Positions 1 to 8,051 are shown, counted from the stretch's first letter. The stretch is DNA of 64,000 nt from Alteromonas gracilis (GCF_002993325.1 NZ_PVNO01000013.1:1-64000), one strand, 5' to 3'. Numbers and translations are program-made. Notes: generated by a model not told the origin, from the letters alone.

Positions 1-18
1 CTGAGGTATCCCCACAAA
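1..18. repeat. Left terminal inverted repeat of the IS4 element
   Basis: CTGAGGTATCCCCACAAA at the very start of the window matches the reverse complement of 1317-1334 (CTGAGGGATCCCCACGAA) except at two positions. The outermost CTGAGG is identical at both ends. That the match begins at base 1 suggests, but does not prove, that base 1 is the element end. Confidence 0.85.
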
Positions 19-112
19 TAATATAACGATATCAGTGAGATAAGAAAGATAGGAACATTCATGGTGTTTAGTGATCAGATCAATCGCCAAAAATCACCGA
101 GACCAAACTGCC

Positions 113-1309
113 ATGAATGCCCTATCTATTGTGAACAATGTCGTATCGCTTGTCAGCTATAAAATGCATAAAGCTCGTCAGGATGCACTAACGGCGTGCG
201 TGAAAAGCCTTCTTGATGGGAGCGCAGCAACCGTAACCAGCATAGGTCGAGGTATTAGCAATAAAGCCTTTGAGAAGCATCGGATTAAACGTGCCGACCG
301 CTTGCTTTCAAACCCGCATCTATTAAGTGAAACACCGTTTGTCTATGCATCTATATGCCAACTATTTTGTGGCAGTACATCACGCCCTGTTATCTCAATC
401 GACTGGTCAGATTTAGACGACCGTAAAGCACATTTTCTTTTACGCGCGGCAATATCTTTAAAAGGTAGACCCGTCACACTTTATCAAGAAGTTCACTGCA
501 ACAAGACCAAAGAGAAACCAGCTACGCACAAGGCATTCTTAAAAACTTTGCACGCCATATTACCTTCACACTGTCGGCCCATTATCGTCACCGACGCAGG
601 GTATAAATCACCTTGGTTCAGGGAAGTATCAGCGTTAGGCTGGGATATTGTCGGGCGTATTCGTAAGCCACACTTTTACTCGCTTGATAGAGGAAATTCG
701 TGGCAGTGTATTCGTCACCTTTATGCTCAAGCGACAGGACGACCAAAGCGCTTTGATAACAGCGAAATAGCTAGAGGTAACCCCTTTGCCTGTACGTTAG
801 TTCTGTTCAAGCAGAAAACGAAAGGACGCCACGCTTCAAATCCAGACGGTACACGCAAAGCCTCAAAGCGGTCGAAAGTCCATGCGCAAGGCGCGAAAGA
901 CCCGTGGCTGTTGGCGACATCACTAGCATCTCATCGACGCTTATCGAAACAGGTCGTGGCTATTTATCGCCAGCGCATGCAGATTGAAGAAGGCTTTAGG
1001 GACATGAAAAGTACCAAGTTCGGGCTTGGCTATGAGCAAAATAAAAGCGTGAAAAAGCAGCGTCTAACAATCCTGGTATTGCTCACTACGTTAGCGTCAC
1101 TCGTGGCTATACTACTGGGTATGGTGGTCGTCTCTTCGAATAAACATCGGCGCTTCCAGGCCAATACCGAAACCAGAAGCGTGCTGTCATTCCACTATCT
1201 CGGCCTGAGAGCTGTTGCTTGCCGAATAAGATTCACTATGCGACAGTGGAAAGCTGCACTCACATGGTACAGCTCCATAGTCGACGGGGCCTGGGCCGCA
1301 GGCACATGA
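113..1309 (+). CDS. IS4-family DDE transposase
   Basis: Catalyses cut-and-paste movement of the insertion sequence that contains it. I choose the ATG at 113 (398 aa); an upstream in-frame GTG at 71 would add 14 residues without family support. Counting from that GTG, the catalytic triad is visible as D111 (SIDWSDL), D175 (IVTDAGYKSPW) and E306. E306 lies in an exact Y-x2-R-x3-E-x6-K signature (YRQRMQIEEGFRDMK, residues 299-313), which is diagnostic for the IS4 family. The N-terminal region, with its basic HKARQ stretch, resembles the DNA-binding part of these enzymes. No stop or frameshift interrupts it, so it is probably functional. It is the only gene of the element. Confidence 0.92.
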   Translation: MNALSIVNNVVSLVSYKMHKARQDALTACVKSLLDGSAATVTSIGRGISNKAFEKHRIKRADRLLSNPHLLSETPFVYASICQLFCGSTSRPVISIDWSDLDDRKAHFLLRAAISLKGRPVTLYQEVHCNKTKEKPATHKAFLKTLHAILPSHCRPIIVTDAGYKSPWFREVSALGWDIVGRIRKPHFYSLDRGNSWQCIRHLYAQATGRPKRFDNSEIARGNPFACTLVLFKQKTKGRHASNPDGTRKASKRSKVHAQGAKDPWLLATSLASHRRLSKQVVAIYRQRMQIEEGFRDMKSTKFGLGYEQNKSVKKQRLTILVLLTTLASLVAILLGMVVVSSNKHRRFQANTETRSVLSFHYLGLRAVACRIRFTMRQWKAALTWYSSIVDGAWAAGT

Positions 1310-1316
1310 AATTAAA

Positions 1317-1334
1317 TTCGTGGGGATCCCTCAG
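1317..1334. repeat. Right terminal inverted repeat of the IS4 element
   Basis: TTCGTGGGGATCCCTCAG is the inverted counterpart of bases 1-18 with two mismatches. It lies 8 bases after the transposase stop codon, as expected for a compact insertion sequence. Confidence 0.85.
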
Positions 1335-1361
1335 GGTCAGAGTACATTCCTACTCTGACCC
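1334..1361. repeat. Perfect 11-bp hairpin abutting the IS end
   Basis: GGGTCAGAGTA (1334-1344) and TACTCTGACCC (1351-1361) are perfect inverted copies around a six-base loop. There is no T-run after either arm, so an intrinsic terminator is not well supported, although the hairpin lies just beyond the maiA stop. From memory, GGGGTCAGAGTA-type palindromes accompany REP-associated tyrosine transposases in marine gammaproteobacteria. No such transposase gene is in this window. Confidence 0.6.
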
Positions 1362-1367
1362 CACTAC

Positions 1368-2021
1368 TTAAATCGCGTCGATTTGACTCTCGGGCTTAGC
1401 CAATTCAAATTCACTCAACTCGTTACAGTTTTTTGCTATTTTGCTGATCAGCGGATAGCGACTCATATCTACATTAAACCGCTGCGCATTGTAAACTTGC
1501 GGTACTAAACAAATATCAGCAAGCGTCACATCAAAATCAAAGCAATACTTACCAGCTTGGGTTTGAAGTCGTTTTTCAATTCCGTCAAAACCCAGTGTTA
1601 TCCAATGGGCCGCCCATCTTTCAACATCCTCTTGTGTTGCGTCAAAGTTTCCTTTTAAAGCGTTTAATACGCGAAGGTTTCCTATTGGCTGAATGTCACA
1701 GGCTATATCTTGCGCCAGCGCCCTCACCCTTGCTCTTTCTGTGCGGTGCTCTGGAATAAGTTGATAATCGCTTTCATATCTTTCATCAAGATATTCAATG
1801 ATCGATAGAGACTGATTCAGAATGATATCTTCATCTTCGTCGACGAAGGTAGGTACCAAGTGTGCGGGATTAAGACGGCTGTATTCGCTGCTATGCTGCT
1901 CGCCGCCGTTATTTACAAGATGTATCGGCACGTACTCATACTCGACGCCTTTTAAGTTAAGCGCAATGCGAACTCGATAAGACGCAGTTGAGCGCCAGTA
2001 GCCGTAAAGTTTAATACTCAT
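1368..2021 (-). CDS. maiA: Maleylacetoacetate isomerase (zeta-class GST)
   Basis: Isomerises maleylacetoacetate to fumarylacetoacetate with glutathione, the penultimate step of homogentisate (tyrosine) breakdown in the cytoplasm. The 217-aa protein is the usual family length. The N-terminal thioredoxin-fold GST domain carries the zeta-class active-site stretch STASYRVRIAL (about residues 11-21) and the glutathione-binding NQSLSIIEYL (about 69-78). An all-helical C-terminal domain follows. It lies 210 bases downstream of fahA on the same strand, so the two consecutive pathway steps are probably expressed together. An IS4 element sits just past its stop codon but leaves the gene intact. Confidence 0.93.
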   Translation of the reverse strand: MSIKLYGYWRSTASYRVRIALNLKGVEYEYVPIHLVNNGGEQHSSEYSRLNPAHLVPTFVDEDEDIILNQSLSIIEYLDERYESDYQLIPEHRTERARVRALAQDIACDIQPIGNLRVLNALKGNFDATQEDVERWAAHWITLGFDGIEKRLQTQAGKYCFDFDVTLADICLVPQVYNAQRFNVDMSRYPLISKIAKNCNELSEFELAKPESQIDAI

Positions 2022-2231
2022 GAAATAACAACACCTGTCATTGATTACACGTTAATTACAATGCTTTAGACAATGTTACGTTTGCCTGATAAACGACTCC
2101 ATTGCCTAAGCATGATTTGTCAAATCGCCGAGAAATAGCGATAGACCAGCAGTATTGAAAAAAGCCTTTTGAAAACTGCCCCAGCTAAAAATTTCGACTT
2201 GCTAATGCTGAGGTAGTTTCCACGTGTAAAA

Positions 2232-3242
2232 CTAATTAAGCGGTTTTACCTGCTGTTCGATAGCACCAAAAACCGAGTTCCCATCTTTATCCAGCATTTC
2301 TATACGAATGCGATCGCCAAATTGCATGAACGGTGTAGATGGCTTTCCGTCTCTGATTGTTTCAATCATGCGTACTTCAGCTATGCAGGAATATCCCACA
2401 CCGCCTTCAGCAATCGCTGAGCCATGGTCAGTGCCTTGTTTATTCGACACGGTACCTGAACCAATTATAGCTCCCGCACCTAAATTCCTACTCTTGGCTG
2501 CATGAGCTACAAGTTGACCAAAATCAAAAGTCATATCTTGCCCAGCTTCAGGCTTTCCAAACAATTCACCGTTATAGGTGGAACGTAAAGGCAAATGTAC
2601 TTTGCTCTCCTTCCATGCATCGCCTAGTTCATCTGGTGTTACAGCAACAGGTGAAAAGCTCGATGCGGGTTTAGACTGAAAGAAACCAAAACCTTTTGCT
2701 AATTCGCCAGGAATCAACCCTCTAAGCGACACGTCATTGACTAACATAATTAGTCGAATTTGTTCTGAAGCCTGCTCAGGTGTGCAAGCCATCGGCACGT
2801 CGTCAGTAACCACTGCAACTTCACCTTCAAAGTCAATTCCCCAATCATCGCTAGGTAAAATAATGTCGTCTTTTGGTCCAATAAAATCATCTGAACCACC
2901 CTGATACATTAAAGGGTCAGTCCAGAAGCTTTCGGGCATTTCTGCATTACGCGCCTTTCTTACTAGCTCTACGTGGTTAACATACGCGCTTCCGTCTGCC
3001 CACTGATAGGCTCTTGGCAGCGGTGACTCACAGCGAGATTCATCAAACGGTACGCTGTCACAGCTATTGTCGTTGAGTGCTTGATACTTCATCTGTAGCT
3101 GAGGCGCTATTTCCTTCCAATTATCCAAAGCATCTTGCATTGTCATTGCAATATCTTGCGCGCTGCACGCTCGAGAAAGATCCTTCGATACCACCATAAG
3201 GCAGCCGTCTCGTGTTTCATTTTTATAGGTGGCTAGTTTCAT
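2232..3242 (-). CDS. fahA: Fumarylacetoacetate hydrolase
   Basis: Cleaves fumarylacetoacetate to fumarate and acetoacetate, the last step of the homogentisate pathway; cytoplasmic and metal-dependent. The 336-aa protein is of the shorter bacterial FAH type. The conserved core includes DWGIDFEGEVAVV with acidic metal ligands (about residues 133-145), MLVNDVSLRGL (about 166-176) and the glycine-rich GSGTVSNKQGTDHGSAI region (about 262-278). A good ribosome site (GAGGGAATTTTAATG) supports the ATG at 3242. maiA follows on the same strand, and the regulator gene tyrR lies upstream across a 371-base gap that holds a weak TYR-box-like site. Confidence 0.93.
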   Translation of the reverse strand: MKLATYKNETRDGCLMVVSKDLSRACSAQDIAMTMQDALDNWKEIAPQLQMKYQALNDNSCDSVPFDESRCESPLPRAYQWADGSAYVNHVELVRKARNAEMPESFWTDPLMYQGGSDDFIGPKDDIILPSDDWGIDFEGEVAVVTDDVPMACTPEQASEQIRLIMLVNDVSLRGLIPGELAKGFGFFQSKPASSFSPVAVTPDELGDAWKESKVHLPLRSTYNGELFGKPEAGQDMTFDFGQLVAHAAKSRNLGAGAIIGSGTVSNKQGTDHGSAIAEGGVGYSCIAEVRMIETIRDGKPSTPFMQFGDRIRIEMLDKDGNSVFGAIEQQVKPLN

Positions 3243-3420
3243 TAAAATTCCCTCGAAGATTGTCGTTCAATTGGCTTTTGCGTTTTATTAAAGCGGCTTA
3301 CTCGATTGAAAGGTATACACTATTCAAAAGGGCCAACGAGCAACTAAATTTACATAGGTATAGTTATGCCATTAGTTGACACACATTGAGAAGCATTCAC
3401 TGTACGAAGTTTTATTTAGC

Positions 3421-3438
3421 TGTAATAAAGGGTGTACG
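3421..3438 (-). promoter_or_regulatory. Weak TYR-box-like operator upstream of fahA
   Basis: TGTAAT-AAAGGG-TGTACG matches the TyrR consensus TGTAAA-N6-TTTACA at 9 of 12 positions and keeps the G and C 14 bases apart that TyrR requires. It is about 180 bases before the fahA start, so its role is uncertain. It gains weight because two better TYR boxes lie before tyrR and phhA. Confidence 0.35.
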
Positions 3439-3552
3439 CTGTAAGTTCGCGTAATACTCTTGCAGCCATATTGGGCAGGCGTCGAGCAGGATGTAAATTT
3501 TTCGTAACAGGAATACGAGGCGTTCGTGAGGGGCTGCTAGCAAGAGGCAGGC

Positions 3553-3593
3553 GCGCTTTTTTTAGTGTGCTATTTAAACACTAGAAAAAGCGC
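3553..3593 (-). terminator. Long inverted repeat after tyrR, possible terminator
   Basis: Arms 3553-3567 and 3579-3593 (15 bases, one mismatch) flank an 11-base loop, starting 20 bases beyond the tyrR stop. The arms carry A/T runs inside the stem rather than a classic downstream U-tract. Terminator function is therefore plausible but not certain. Confidence 0.45.
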
Positions 3594-3613
3594 GGCGCGT
3601 CGTCTGCAAAAAT

Positions 3614-5170
3614 TTATAACTTTACCGTTGCTTTGTTTATGCCGTACTCACGCAGTTTATTGGCAATAGCTGTATGACTAAGCCCAAGTTTTTTAGCCAA
3701 CTGACGTGTGCTTGGATAGGAAGGATAAAGACGTTTTAACAAGTCCTTCTCAAATTTTTTCACTTCTTCGTCTAACGTACCTTCAAAGTTTTCATCAATG
3801 TAGGTAACACTCGGTGCGCAACTTGGAAGCTGGATATCTTCTTTTGTAATTTCTTTTCCGTCCAGCAGTGACAAAGCACGATACAAGGCGTTCTGTAACT
3901 GCCTTACGTTGCCAGGCCACGGATACTGCTGAAGAAAATCAACGCATGACTTGCTCAGCTTTGCTGGGCGTCGCCCTAATTTAGTGCTGTGCTGAACGAT
4001 AAAAGACTCAGCTAATGGCACAATGTCTTGCCTGCGGTCTTTTAAAGACGGCATAACCAGACTGAGCACGTTTAGGCGATAGTACAGCTCTTTTCTAAAT
4101 CGTCCCTCTTCTACAAGTTGACCAAGATCGCGACATGTCGTGCAGATAAATCGAACGTCTACTTTTACTGGCTCTGAGTCTCCCACTCTTCTGAATTCAC
4201 CATCTTCTAAAACCCGAAGTAACTTAGCTTGCAGCTGAGAAGACATGTCGGCTATTTCATCCAGTAAAAGTGTGCCGCCTTTGGCCTGCTCTAACAGCCC
4301 TATTTTTGCATTCGGTTGATTGAAGGCACCTGCGGCATAACCAAAGAGCTCGGTCTCAGCCACACTATCTGGTAACGAAGCGCAATTTAACGCTAAAAAT
4401 GCCCCTTCACTGCGACGGCTAGACTGATGGCAGGCTCGGGCTATCATTTCTTTTCCCGTACCGGTTTCCCCAAATATGAGTACCGGAGCGTCTAAGTCAG
4501 CAATTTGCTTCGCTTCATGAACCACGCGCTTCATTAACGGTGACTGAGCAACGAAACGATCGAAACTATCTGTTGGCGACTGGTGAAACGCAGTGAACTG
4601 TTGTCCTAATCGCATTTCAGATTTCAAAATGACCACCGCACCTGCCATTATCATGTTTTGGTCGCCATCAGGTACGGTAATAGGAAGCATATCGGCAAGA
4701 TAATCTTGCTGAATGAATTTTACTTTTGAAGATTGCGGCCCAGGCGATTTGCCGTCCATCCATTTAGTAAAGTTAAACCCCTTCACTACCTCGCCTATCT
4801 CAGTGCCCTCAATTTCACTATATGGAATTTCAAGTCCTGCACATACGGCTTCATTGCAAAGTAAAATGTTACCTTTAGCATCGATTGAAAAAACAGGATC
4901 TGGCAAGGTGCGTAAAATAGCAGATAGCTGATTCTTTTCTCGCTCTCCTGGCATGAAAAGCGTGGTCTTAACATCATCAATTCCATCTATTCGACGAATT
5001 TGAGGCATGAGGTGTTGAAAATCGGCAAACTCAATGTTGGGAAAATTTAGGAAAATTTTTCCCGCCGGATCGATTTCTATACCGCGCAAATCAATTTCTT
5101 TATTAACGAGAATATCTAATACATCTTGAGTGATCCCAAGACGGTCCTGACAACTTATTTCTAGACGCAT
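3614..5170 (-). CDS. tyrR: TyrR/PhhR-type aromatic amino acid regulator
   Basis: Transcription factor that senses aromatic amino acids; here it probably controls phenylalanine and tyrosine breakdown (a PhhR role). The 518-aa architecture is an N-terminal ACT domain (MRLEISCQDRLGIT, 1-70), a PAS domain (about 80-190), an AAA+ domain (about 205-430) with Walker A GETGTGKE (234-241) and Walker B LLLDEI (301-306), and a C-terminal helix-turn-helix (about 485-510). The loop that contacts sigma-54 reads GAFNQP (281-286) instead of GAFTGA. As in E. coli TyrR, it therefore probably works with sigma-70 promoters. A TYR box 19 bases before its start suggests autoregulation. Confidence 0.92.
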   Translation of the reverse strand: MRLEISCQDRLGITQDVLDILVNKEIDLRGIEIDPAGKIFLNFPNIEFADFQHLMPQIRRIDGIDDVKTTLFMPGEREKNQLSAILRTLPDPVFSIDAKGNILLCNEAVCAGLEIPYSEIEGTEIGEVVKGFNFTKWMDGKSPGPQSSKVKFIQQDYLADMLPITVPDGDQNMIMAGAVVILKSEMRLGQQFTAFHQSPTDSFDRFVAQSPLMKRVVHEAKQIADLDAPVLIFGETGTGKEMIARACHQSSRRSEGAFLALNCASLPDSVAETELFGYAAGAFNQPNAKIGLLEQAKGGTLLLDEIADMSSQLQAKLLRVLEDGEFRRVGDSEPVKVDVRFICTTCRDLGQLVEEGRFRKELYYRLNVLSLVMPSLKDRRQDIVPLAESFIVQHSTKLGRRPAKLSKSCVDFLQQYPWPGNVRQLQNALYRALSLLDGKEITKEDIQLPSCAPSVTYIDENFEGTLDEEVKKFEKDLLKRLYPSYPSTRQLAKKLGLSHTAIANKLREYGINKATVKL

Positions 5171-5188
5171 AGGGTGCTAAGGCTACTT

Positions 5189-5206
5189 TGTAAACATATA
5201 TGTACA
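5189..5206 (-). promoter_or_regulatory. TYR box upstream of tyrR
   Basis: TGTAAA-CATATA-TGTACA matches TGTAAA-N6-TTTACA at 11 of 12 positions. It lies 19-36 bases before the tyrR start codon, where bound TyrR would block RNA polymerase, so autorepression is the simplest reading. Confidence 0.7.
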
Positions 5207-5328
5207 GAGTATCATACTTTTACAAAAAGATAACAAGAGAAATGTTACAGAAGTTTAAATTTTAAGGAAGTCAGGTGCTAAAGCTTCTAAAGGCAAGTAA
5301 ATTAGGGTCACTAAGCATCAGAAACAAA

Positions 5329-5353
5329 GATGCCGCTGTTCTGACGCGGCATC
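5329..5353 (-). terminator. Intrinsic terminator after phhA
   Basis: GATGCCGC (5329-5336) and GCGGCATC (5346-5353) form a perfect 8-bp stem. On the minus strand it is followed by a short T-rich tail (TTTGTTTC). It lies 32 bases beyond the phhA stop, separating phhA from tyrR transcription. Confidence 0.65.
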
Positions 5354-5384
5354 CTATACAAAACACATTTTTTTAACAATAGTG

Positions 5385-6185
5385 CTAGCTTGCTTTTTGT
5401 TCTTTCGGAGGGAAAAGCGGGGAAAATAACCCGAGAGACTTTGCTTTTTCTACAAGAGCCATAATATCCATTTCGGCAAGTTCAAAAAGATAATCAAACT
5501 CAGGCAATACGTAATAAAGCGGTTGCATAATATCAATGCGATATGGAGTGCGAAGCGCGTCGATTGCGCTAAGCGGGTTGCGCAGAGGCGTATCGCTGTC
5601 TAACGCATAAATTGTCTCACCAGGGGAGGATAATATGCCGCCGCCATATATCTTCAATTCATCTCTAGCTCTCACTAAACCGAACTCTACGGTGAACCAG
5701 TAAAGACGCGCCAGGTATACTCTGTCTTCTTTGCTCGCAGCAAGACCTAATTTTCCGTAGGTGTGTGTGAAGTGCGCGAACGCAGGGTTCGTTAACAACG
5801 GGCAATGGCCAAATACCTCGTGAAAGATGTCCGGCTCCTGAAGATAGTCAAACTCTTCTCTCGTGCGAATAAATGTTGCTACAGGAAACTGTTTGTTAGC
5901 CAGCAACCTAAAGAATTCCCCGAAATTAATCAACGCTGGAACTTCAGCGGTTTGCCAACCTGTTTGCTCCATCAATACTTTATTGATATCCGGTAGTTGA
6001 GGAATTGCTTTTTCGTCGAGTTTCAGTAAATCAAGCCCGTCTAGATACTGCTGGCATGCTCTTTCTTTTACTAGTGGTATTTGTCTGGCATAAAGTTCGG
6101 ACCAGATTTGATTCTCTTCATCTGACCAATGAATGATGCCGTTGTCATCCGATTGTCTCGACTGATATTGCGTAGCTTTTGGCAT
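5385..6185 (-). CDS. phhA: Phenylalanine 4-hydroxylase
   Basis: Hydroxylates phenylalanine to tyrosine using tetrahydropterin, oxygen and non-heme iron, feeding the tyrosine breakdown route. I choose the ATG at 6185 (266 aa, the usual size for bacterial monomeric enzymes); a TTG five codons upstream is less likely. The iron ligands are visible as H122 and H127 in FHEVFGHCPLL and E167 in YWFTVEFGLV. A TYR box with a nearly perfect consensus lies about 100 bases upstream, and the TyrR-type regulator is the next gene. No pterin carbinolamine dehydratase (phhB) is adjacent, so cofactor recycling must be encoded elsewhere. Confidence 0.94.
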   Translation of the reverse strand: MPKATQYQSRQSDDNGIIHWSDEENQIWSELYARQIPLVKERACQQYLDGLDLLKLDEKAIPQLPDINKVLMEQTGWQTAEVPALINFGEFFRLLANKQFPVATFIRTREEFDYLQEPDIFHEVFGHCPLLTNPAFAHFTHTYGKLGLAASKEDRVYLARLYWFTVEFGLVRARDELKIYGGGILSSPGETIYALDSDTPLRNPLSAIDALRTPYRIDIMQPLYYVLPEFDYLFELAEMDIMALVEKAKSLGLFSPLFPPKEQKAS

Positions 6186-6283
6186 AACTTCTTTAACCAA
6201 TAAGTGTTGTGTAACTTGTCTATCAGTGTAATGAAATTCCGGACAGCGAAAAGCAGCCTGCCTAATGTGGCTTATGATTTAGC

Positions 6284-6301
6284 TGTAACAAGAGTTTTAC
6301 A
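6284..6301 (-). promoter_or_regulatory. TYR box upstream of phhA
   Basis: TGTAAC-AAGAGT-TTTACA matches TGTAAA-N6-TTTACA at 11 of 12 positions, with the required G and C spaced 14 apart. It lies about 100 bases before the chosen phhA start, a typical activator position, and the regulator is encoded next door. Confidence 0.75.
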
Positions 6302-6334
6302 ATGCAGATTGAAGGTATTGTTTTATATACTAAA

Positions 6335-6357
6335 AAGCCGCTTCAAAGAAGCGGCTT
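6335..6357 (-). terminator. Intrinsic terminator of the psp operon
   Basis: AAGCCGCTTC-AAA-GAAGCGGCTT forms a 10-bp stem with a three-base loop. On the minus strand it is followed by TTTAG, making a T-run with the stem end. It lies 34 bases past the pspC stop codon. Confidence 0.85.
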
Positions 6358-6390
6358 AAATACGTTTAGCTTGCGAGATTTAAGACAAAG

Positions 6391-6837
6391 TTAAAGGCGA
6401 CTTATCTCTTTGTTGAGCTGATATTCTCGAGAGGTCACGTACGTTTCCATTTTACGAAGACGCACTTCAGCTTTTTCAAAACGATTGCGTATGTCATGAA
6501 ACGCTTGTTTTGGAGGCTCTCCAGCCTGCCACACTTTGGTCTTTACCTCTACCTTGGCACTTTTTACCTGACCGGCGTTTGGGTTTGTCCAACCTTTCCC
6601 TTTTGAGAATACTGGAGCTGCCGCGTTGCTTTGCAATCCCGCTGGTTTTTTATCGAGAATAAACCATGCGGCGATATAGGCGACAAATATGAAAGGTCCG
6701 GCTAGTAGAAAGAATCCGGTAACAACTAAAATCCTTACTAACCACGTTTCTAAACCAAAATATTCGGCAACACCTGAACACACCCCAGCTATTCGCGCAT
6801 TCTCTGGATTACGATAGAGCTGTTTACCGTTTCTCAT
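6391..6837 (-). CDS. pspC: PspC domain envelope-stress protein
   Basis: Inner-membrane partner of the phage-shock response that relays envelope stress to PspA. The 148-aa protein has the PspC signature RIAGVCSGVAEYFG (about residues 15-28) followed by a membrane segment (about 32-60). The hydrophilic C-terminal part ends in a basic, coiled-coil-like stretch (about 110-148), as in longer PspC forms. Its ATG overlaps the pspB stop by four bases (ATGA), showing translational coupling. A strong terminator follows. Confidence 0.92.
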   Translation of the reverse strand: MRNGKQLYRNPENARIAGVCSGVAEYFGLETWLVRILVVTGFFLLAGPFIFVAYIAAWFILDKKPAGLQSNAAAPVFSKGKGWTNPNAGQVKSAKVEVKTKVWQAGEPPKQAFHDIRNRFEKAEVRLRKMETYVTSREYQLNKEISRL

Positions 6838-7073
6838 GCTCTATTCCTCCACTCAGGCGCCTCGCTGTCTAGAATTGCCTCTAGCGTCTCGATGCGTTCA
6901 CTCATCTTTTCAGCTTTTTCAGCTAGGTCCTGTAAAGCGGCGTGCTCTTCTACACTTAGTCCTTGATTAACTTGTTTTTTACTACGGTAGTGCAAAATAA
7001 GCCAAATCGGAGCAACAAATATTGAGAACACCACAAGGGGCATGACCAACACTGCTATTGTACCTTCATCCAT
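6834..7073 (-). CDS. pspB: Phage shock protein B
   Basis: Small inner-membrane protein that acts with PspC to release PspF from PspA inhibition. The 79-aa protein has one N-terminal membrane segment (about residues 5-27). A cytoplasmic basic patch (HYRSKKQ) and a helical coiled-coil region (about 42-70) follow. It lies 75 bases downstream of pspA and overlaps pspC by four bases, so the three genes form the classical pspABC operon. Confidence 0.92.
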   Translation of the reverse strand: MDEGTIAVLVMPLVVFSIFVAPIWLILHYRSKKQVNQGLSVEEHAALQDLAEKAEKMSERIETLEAILDSEAPEWRNRA

Positions 7074-7148
7074 CTCAATCTCTCCTACAAACTCTGATGT
7101 ACTTACCCTCCAGTAAATTGAACACCAGGAGGGCCCACCCTATTCTTT

Positions 7149-7832
7149 TTATTCTGATTTTTCAGTGCTTTTATTTGCACCTTTTACTTTCGCTTTAAGT
7201 GCGGCAAGTTCGTCTTCTACTTTGTCGCTAGCTTCTAGCTCAGCGAACTCATCCTGCAATGTCTTTTTCCCTAAATCGTAGGCTTCGACTTGCGACTCAA
7301 GGTCATCAATTTTGCGCTCGTATTGTTCGAAACGCCCCATTGCATTATCTACTTTAGTGCTATCTAGCGTCTTTTTCACCTCAAGACGAGAACTCGCCGT
7401 CTTCTGGCGCATAATAATCGTTTTTTGACGACTCTTCGCATCGGCCAGCTTTTCTTGAAGTTGACCAATTTCGTCCTGAAGCTTGCTTATTTGTTCATCG
7501 ACAATTGCCAACTCTTTGCTCAATACCTCGGCAGCTTCAGCGGACTTTTTCTTTTCTTGCAGTGCAGCACGCGCTAGGTCATCCCGATCCTTACTTAACG
7601 CTAGTTCAGCTTTCGCTTCCCAGTCGCTTGCGTCGCTTTCGTACTTTGAAATCTGATTGACGATTTCTTTCTTATTGGCCAATGTCTTCGCAGATGCTGA
7701 GCGAACCTCAACCAATGTGTCTTCCATTTCCTGAATGATTAATCTAACCATTTTCTCAGGATCTTCCGCCTTGTCTAAAAGCGCATTAATATTTGAATTC
7801 ACAATATCTGTAAAACGCGAGAAGATACCCAT
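7149..7832 (-). CDS. pspA: Phage shock protein A
   Basis: Peripheral inner-membrane protein of the PspA/IM30 (ESCRT-III-like) family. It stabilises stressed membranes and inhibits the activator PspF when stress is absent. The 227-aa protein is almost entirely helical coiled coil. It starts with the conserved MGIFSRFTDIVNSNINALLDKAEDPEKM-type amphipathic helix and ends in the short acidic/Ser-Lys tail. The ribosome site AAGAGGTAA supports the start. A sigma-54-type promoter lies about 80 bases upstream, and pspF is divergent, matching E. coli gene order. Confidence 0.96.
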   Translation of the reverse strand: MGIFSRFTDIVNSNINALLDKAEDPEKMVRLIIQEMEDTLVEVRSASAKTLANKKEIVNQISKYESDASDWEAKAELALSKDRDDLARAALQEKKKSAEAAEVLSKELAIVDEQISKLQDEIGQLQEKLADAKSRQKTIIMRQKTASSRLEVKKTLDSTKVDNAMGRFEQYERKIDDLESQVEAYDLGKKTLQDEFAELEASDKVEDELAALKAKVKGANKSTEKSE

Positions 7833-7911
7833 AATAATTACCTCTTGCTAAAAATAGTCAGTGTTAAAAACACCACTCGTGATAAATAGATTTCTCTTGG
7901 TATTGATAGTA

Positions 7912-7927
7912 TTCAATATACTTGCCA
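7912..7927 (-). promoter_or_regulatory. Sigma-54-type promoter of pspABC
   Basis: On the minus strand TGGCAAG-TATA-TTGAA fits the -24/-12 consensus TGGCACG-N4-TTGCA, with GG and the -12 G correctly spaced by 10; the -12 element reads GA instead of GC. It lies 80-95 bases before pspA in the pspA-pspF divergent region, where PspF/sigma-54 control is expected. Confidence 0.65.
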
Positions 7928-8051
7928 ACTTTACTCTCGCGCTAACCTTCTATTTTAAATAGATTTTTTTATATTCAAATAATACTCGTTTATCAATAAA
8001 TTTTGCTCTACACTACTAATTGGTCGAAATGACTAACTTTTGAGGGATTTA

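Larger units (their letters stand above)
1..1334 (+). mobile_element. Complete IS4-family insertion sequence
   Basis: The element is bounded by imperfect terminal inverted repeats (1-18 and 1317-1334, 16 of 18 bases matching) and holds one full-length DDE transposase gene. Both ends and an uninterrupted transposase are present, so it looks intact. The left flank lies outside the window, so the target-site duplication cannot be read. The right end sits 33 bases beyond the maiA stop codon and does not interrupt a visible gene. Its last base is also the first base of a perfect hairpin (1334-1361). Confidence 0.88.
3243..3613. other. Intergenic region between fahA and tyrR (371 bp)
   Basis: I see no gene here. 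It contains a weak TYR-box-like site (3421-3438), which may control fahA, and a long inverted repeat close behind the tyrR stop (3553-3593). No convincing -35/-10 pair could be assigned to fahA by eye. Confidence 0.6.
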
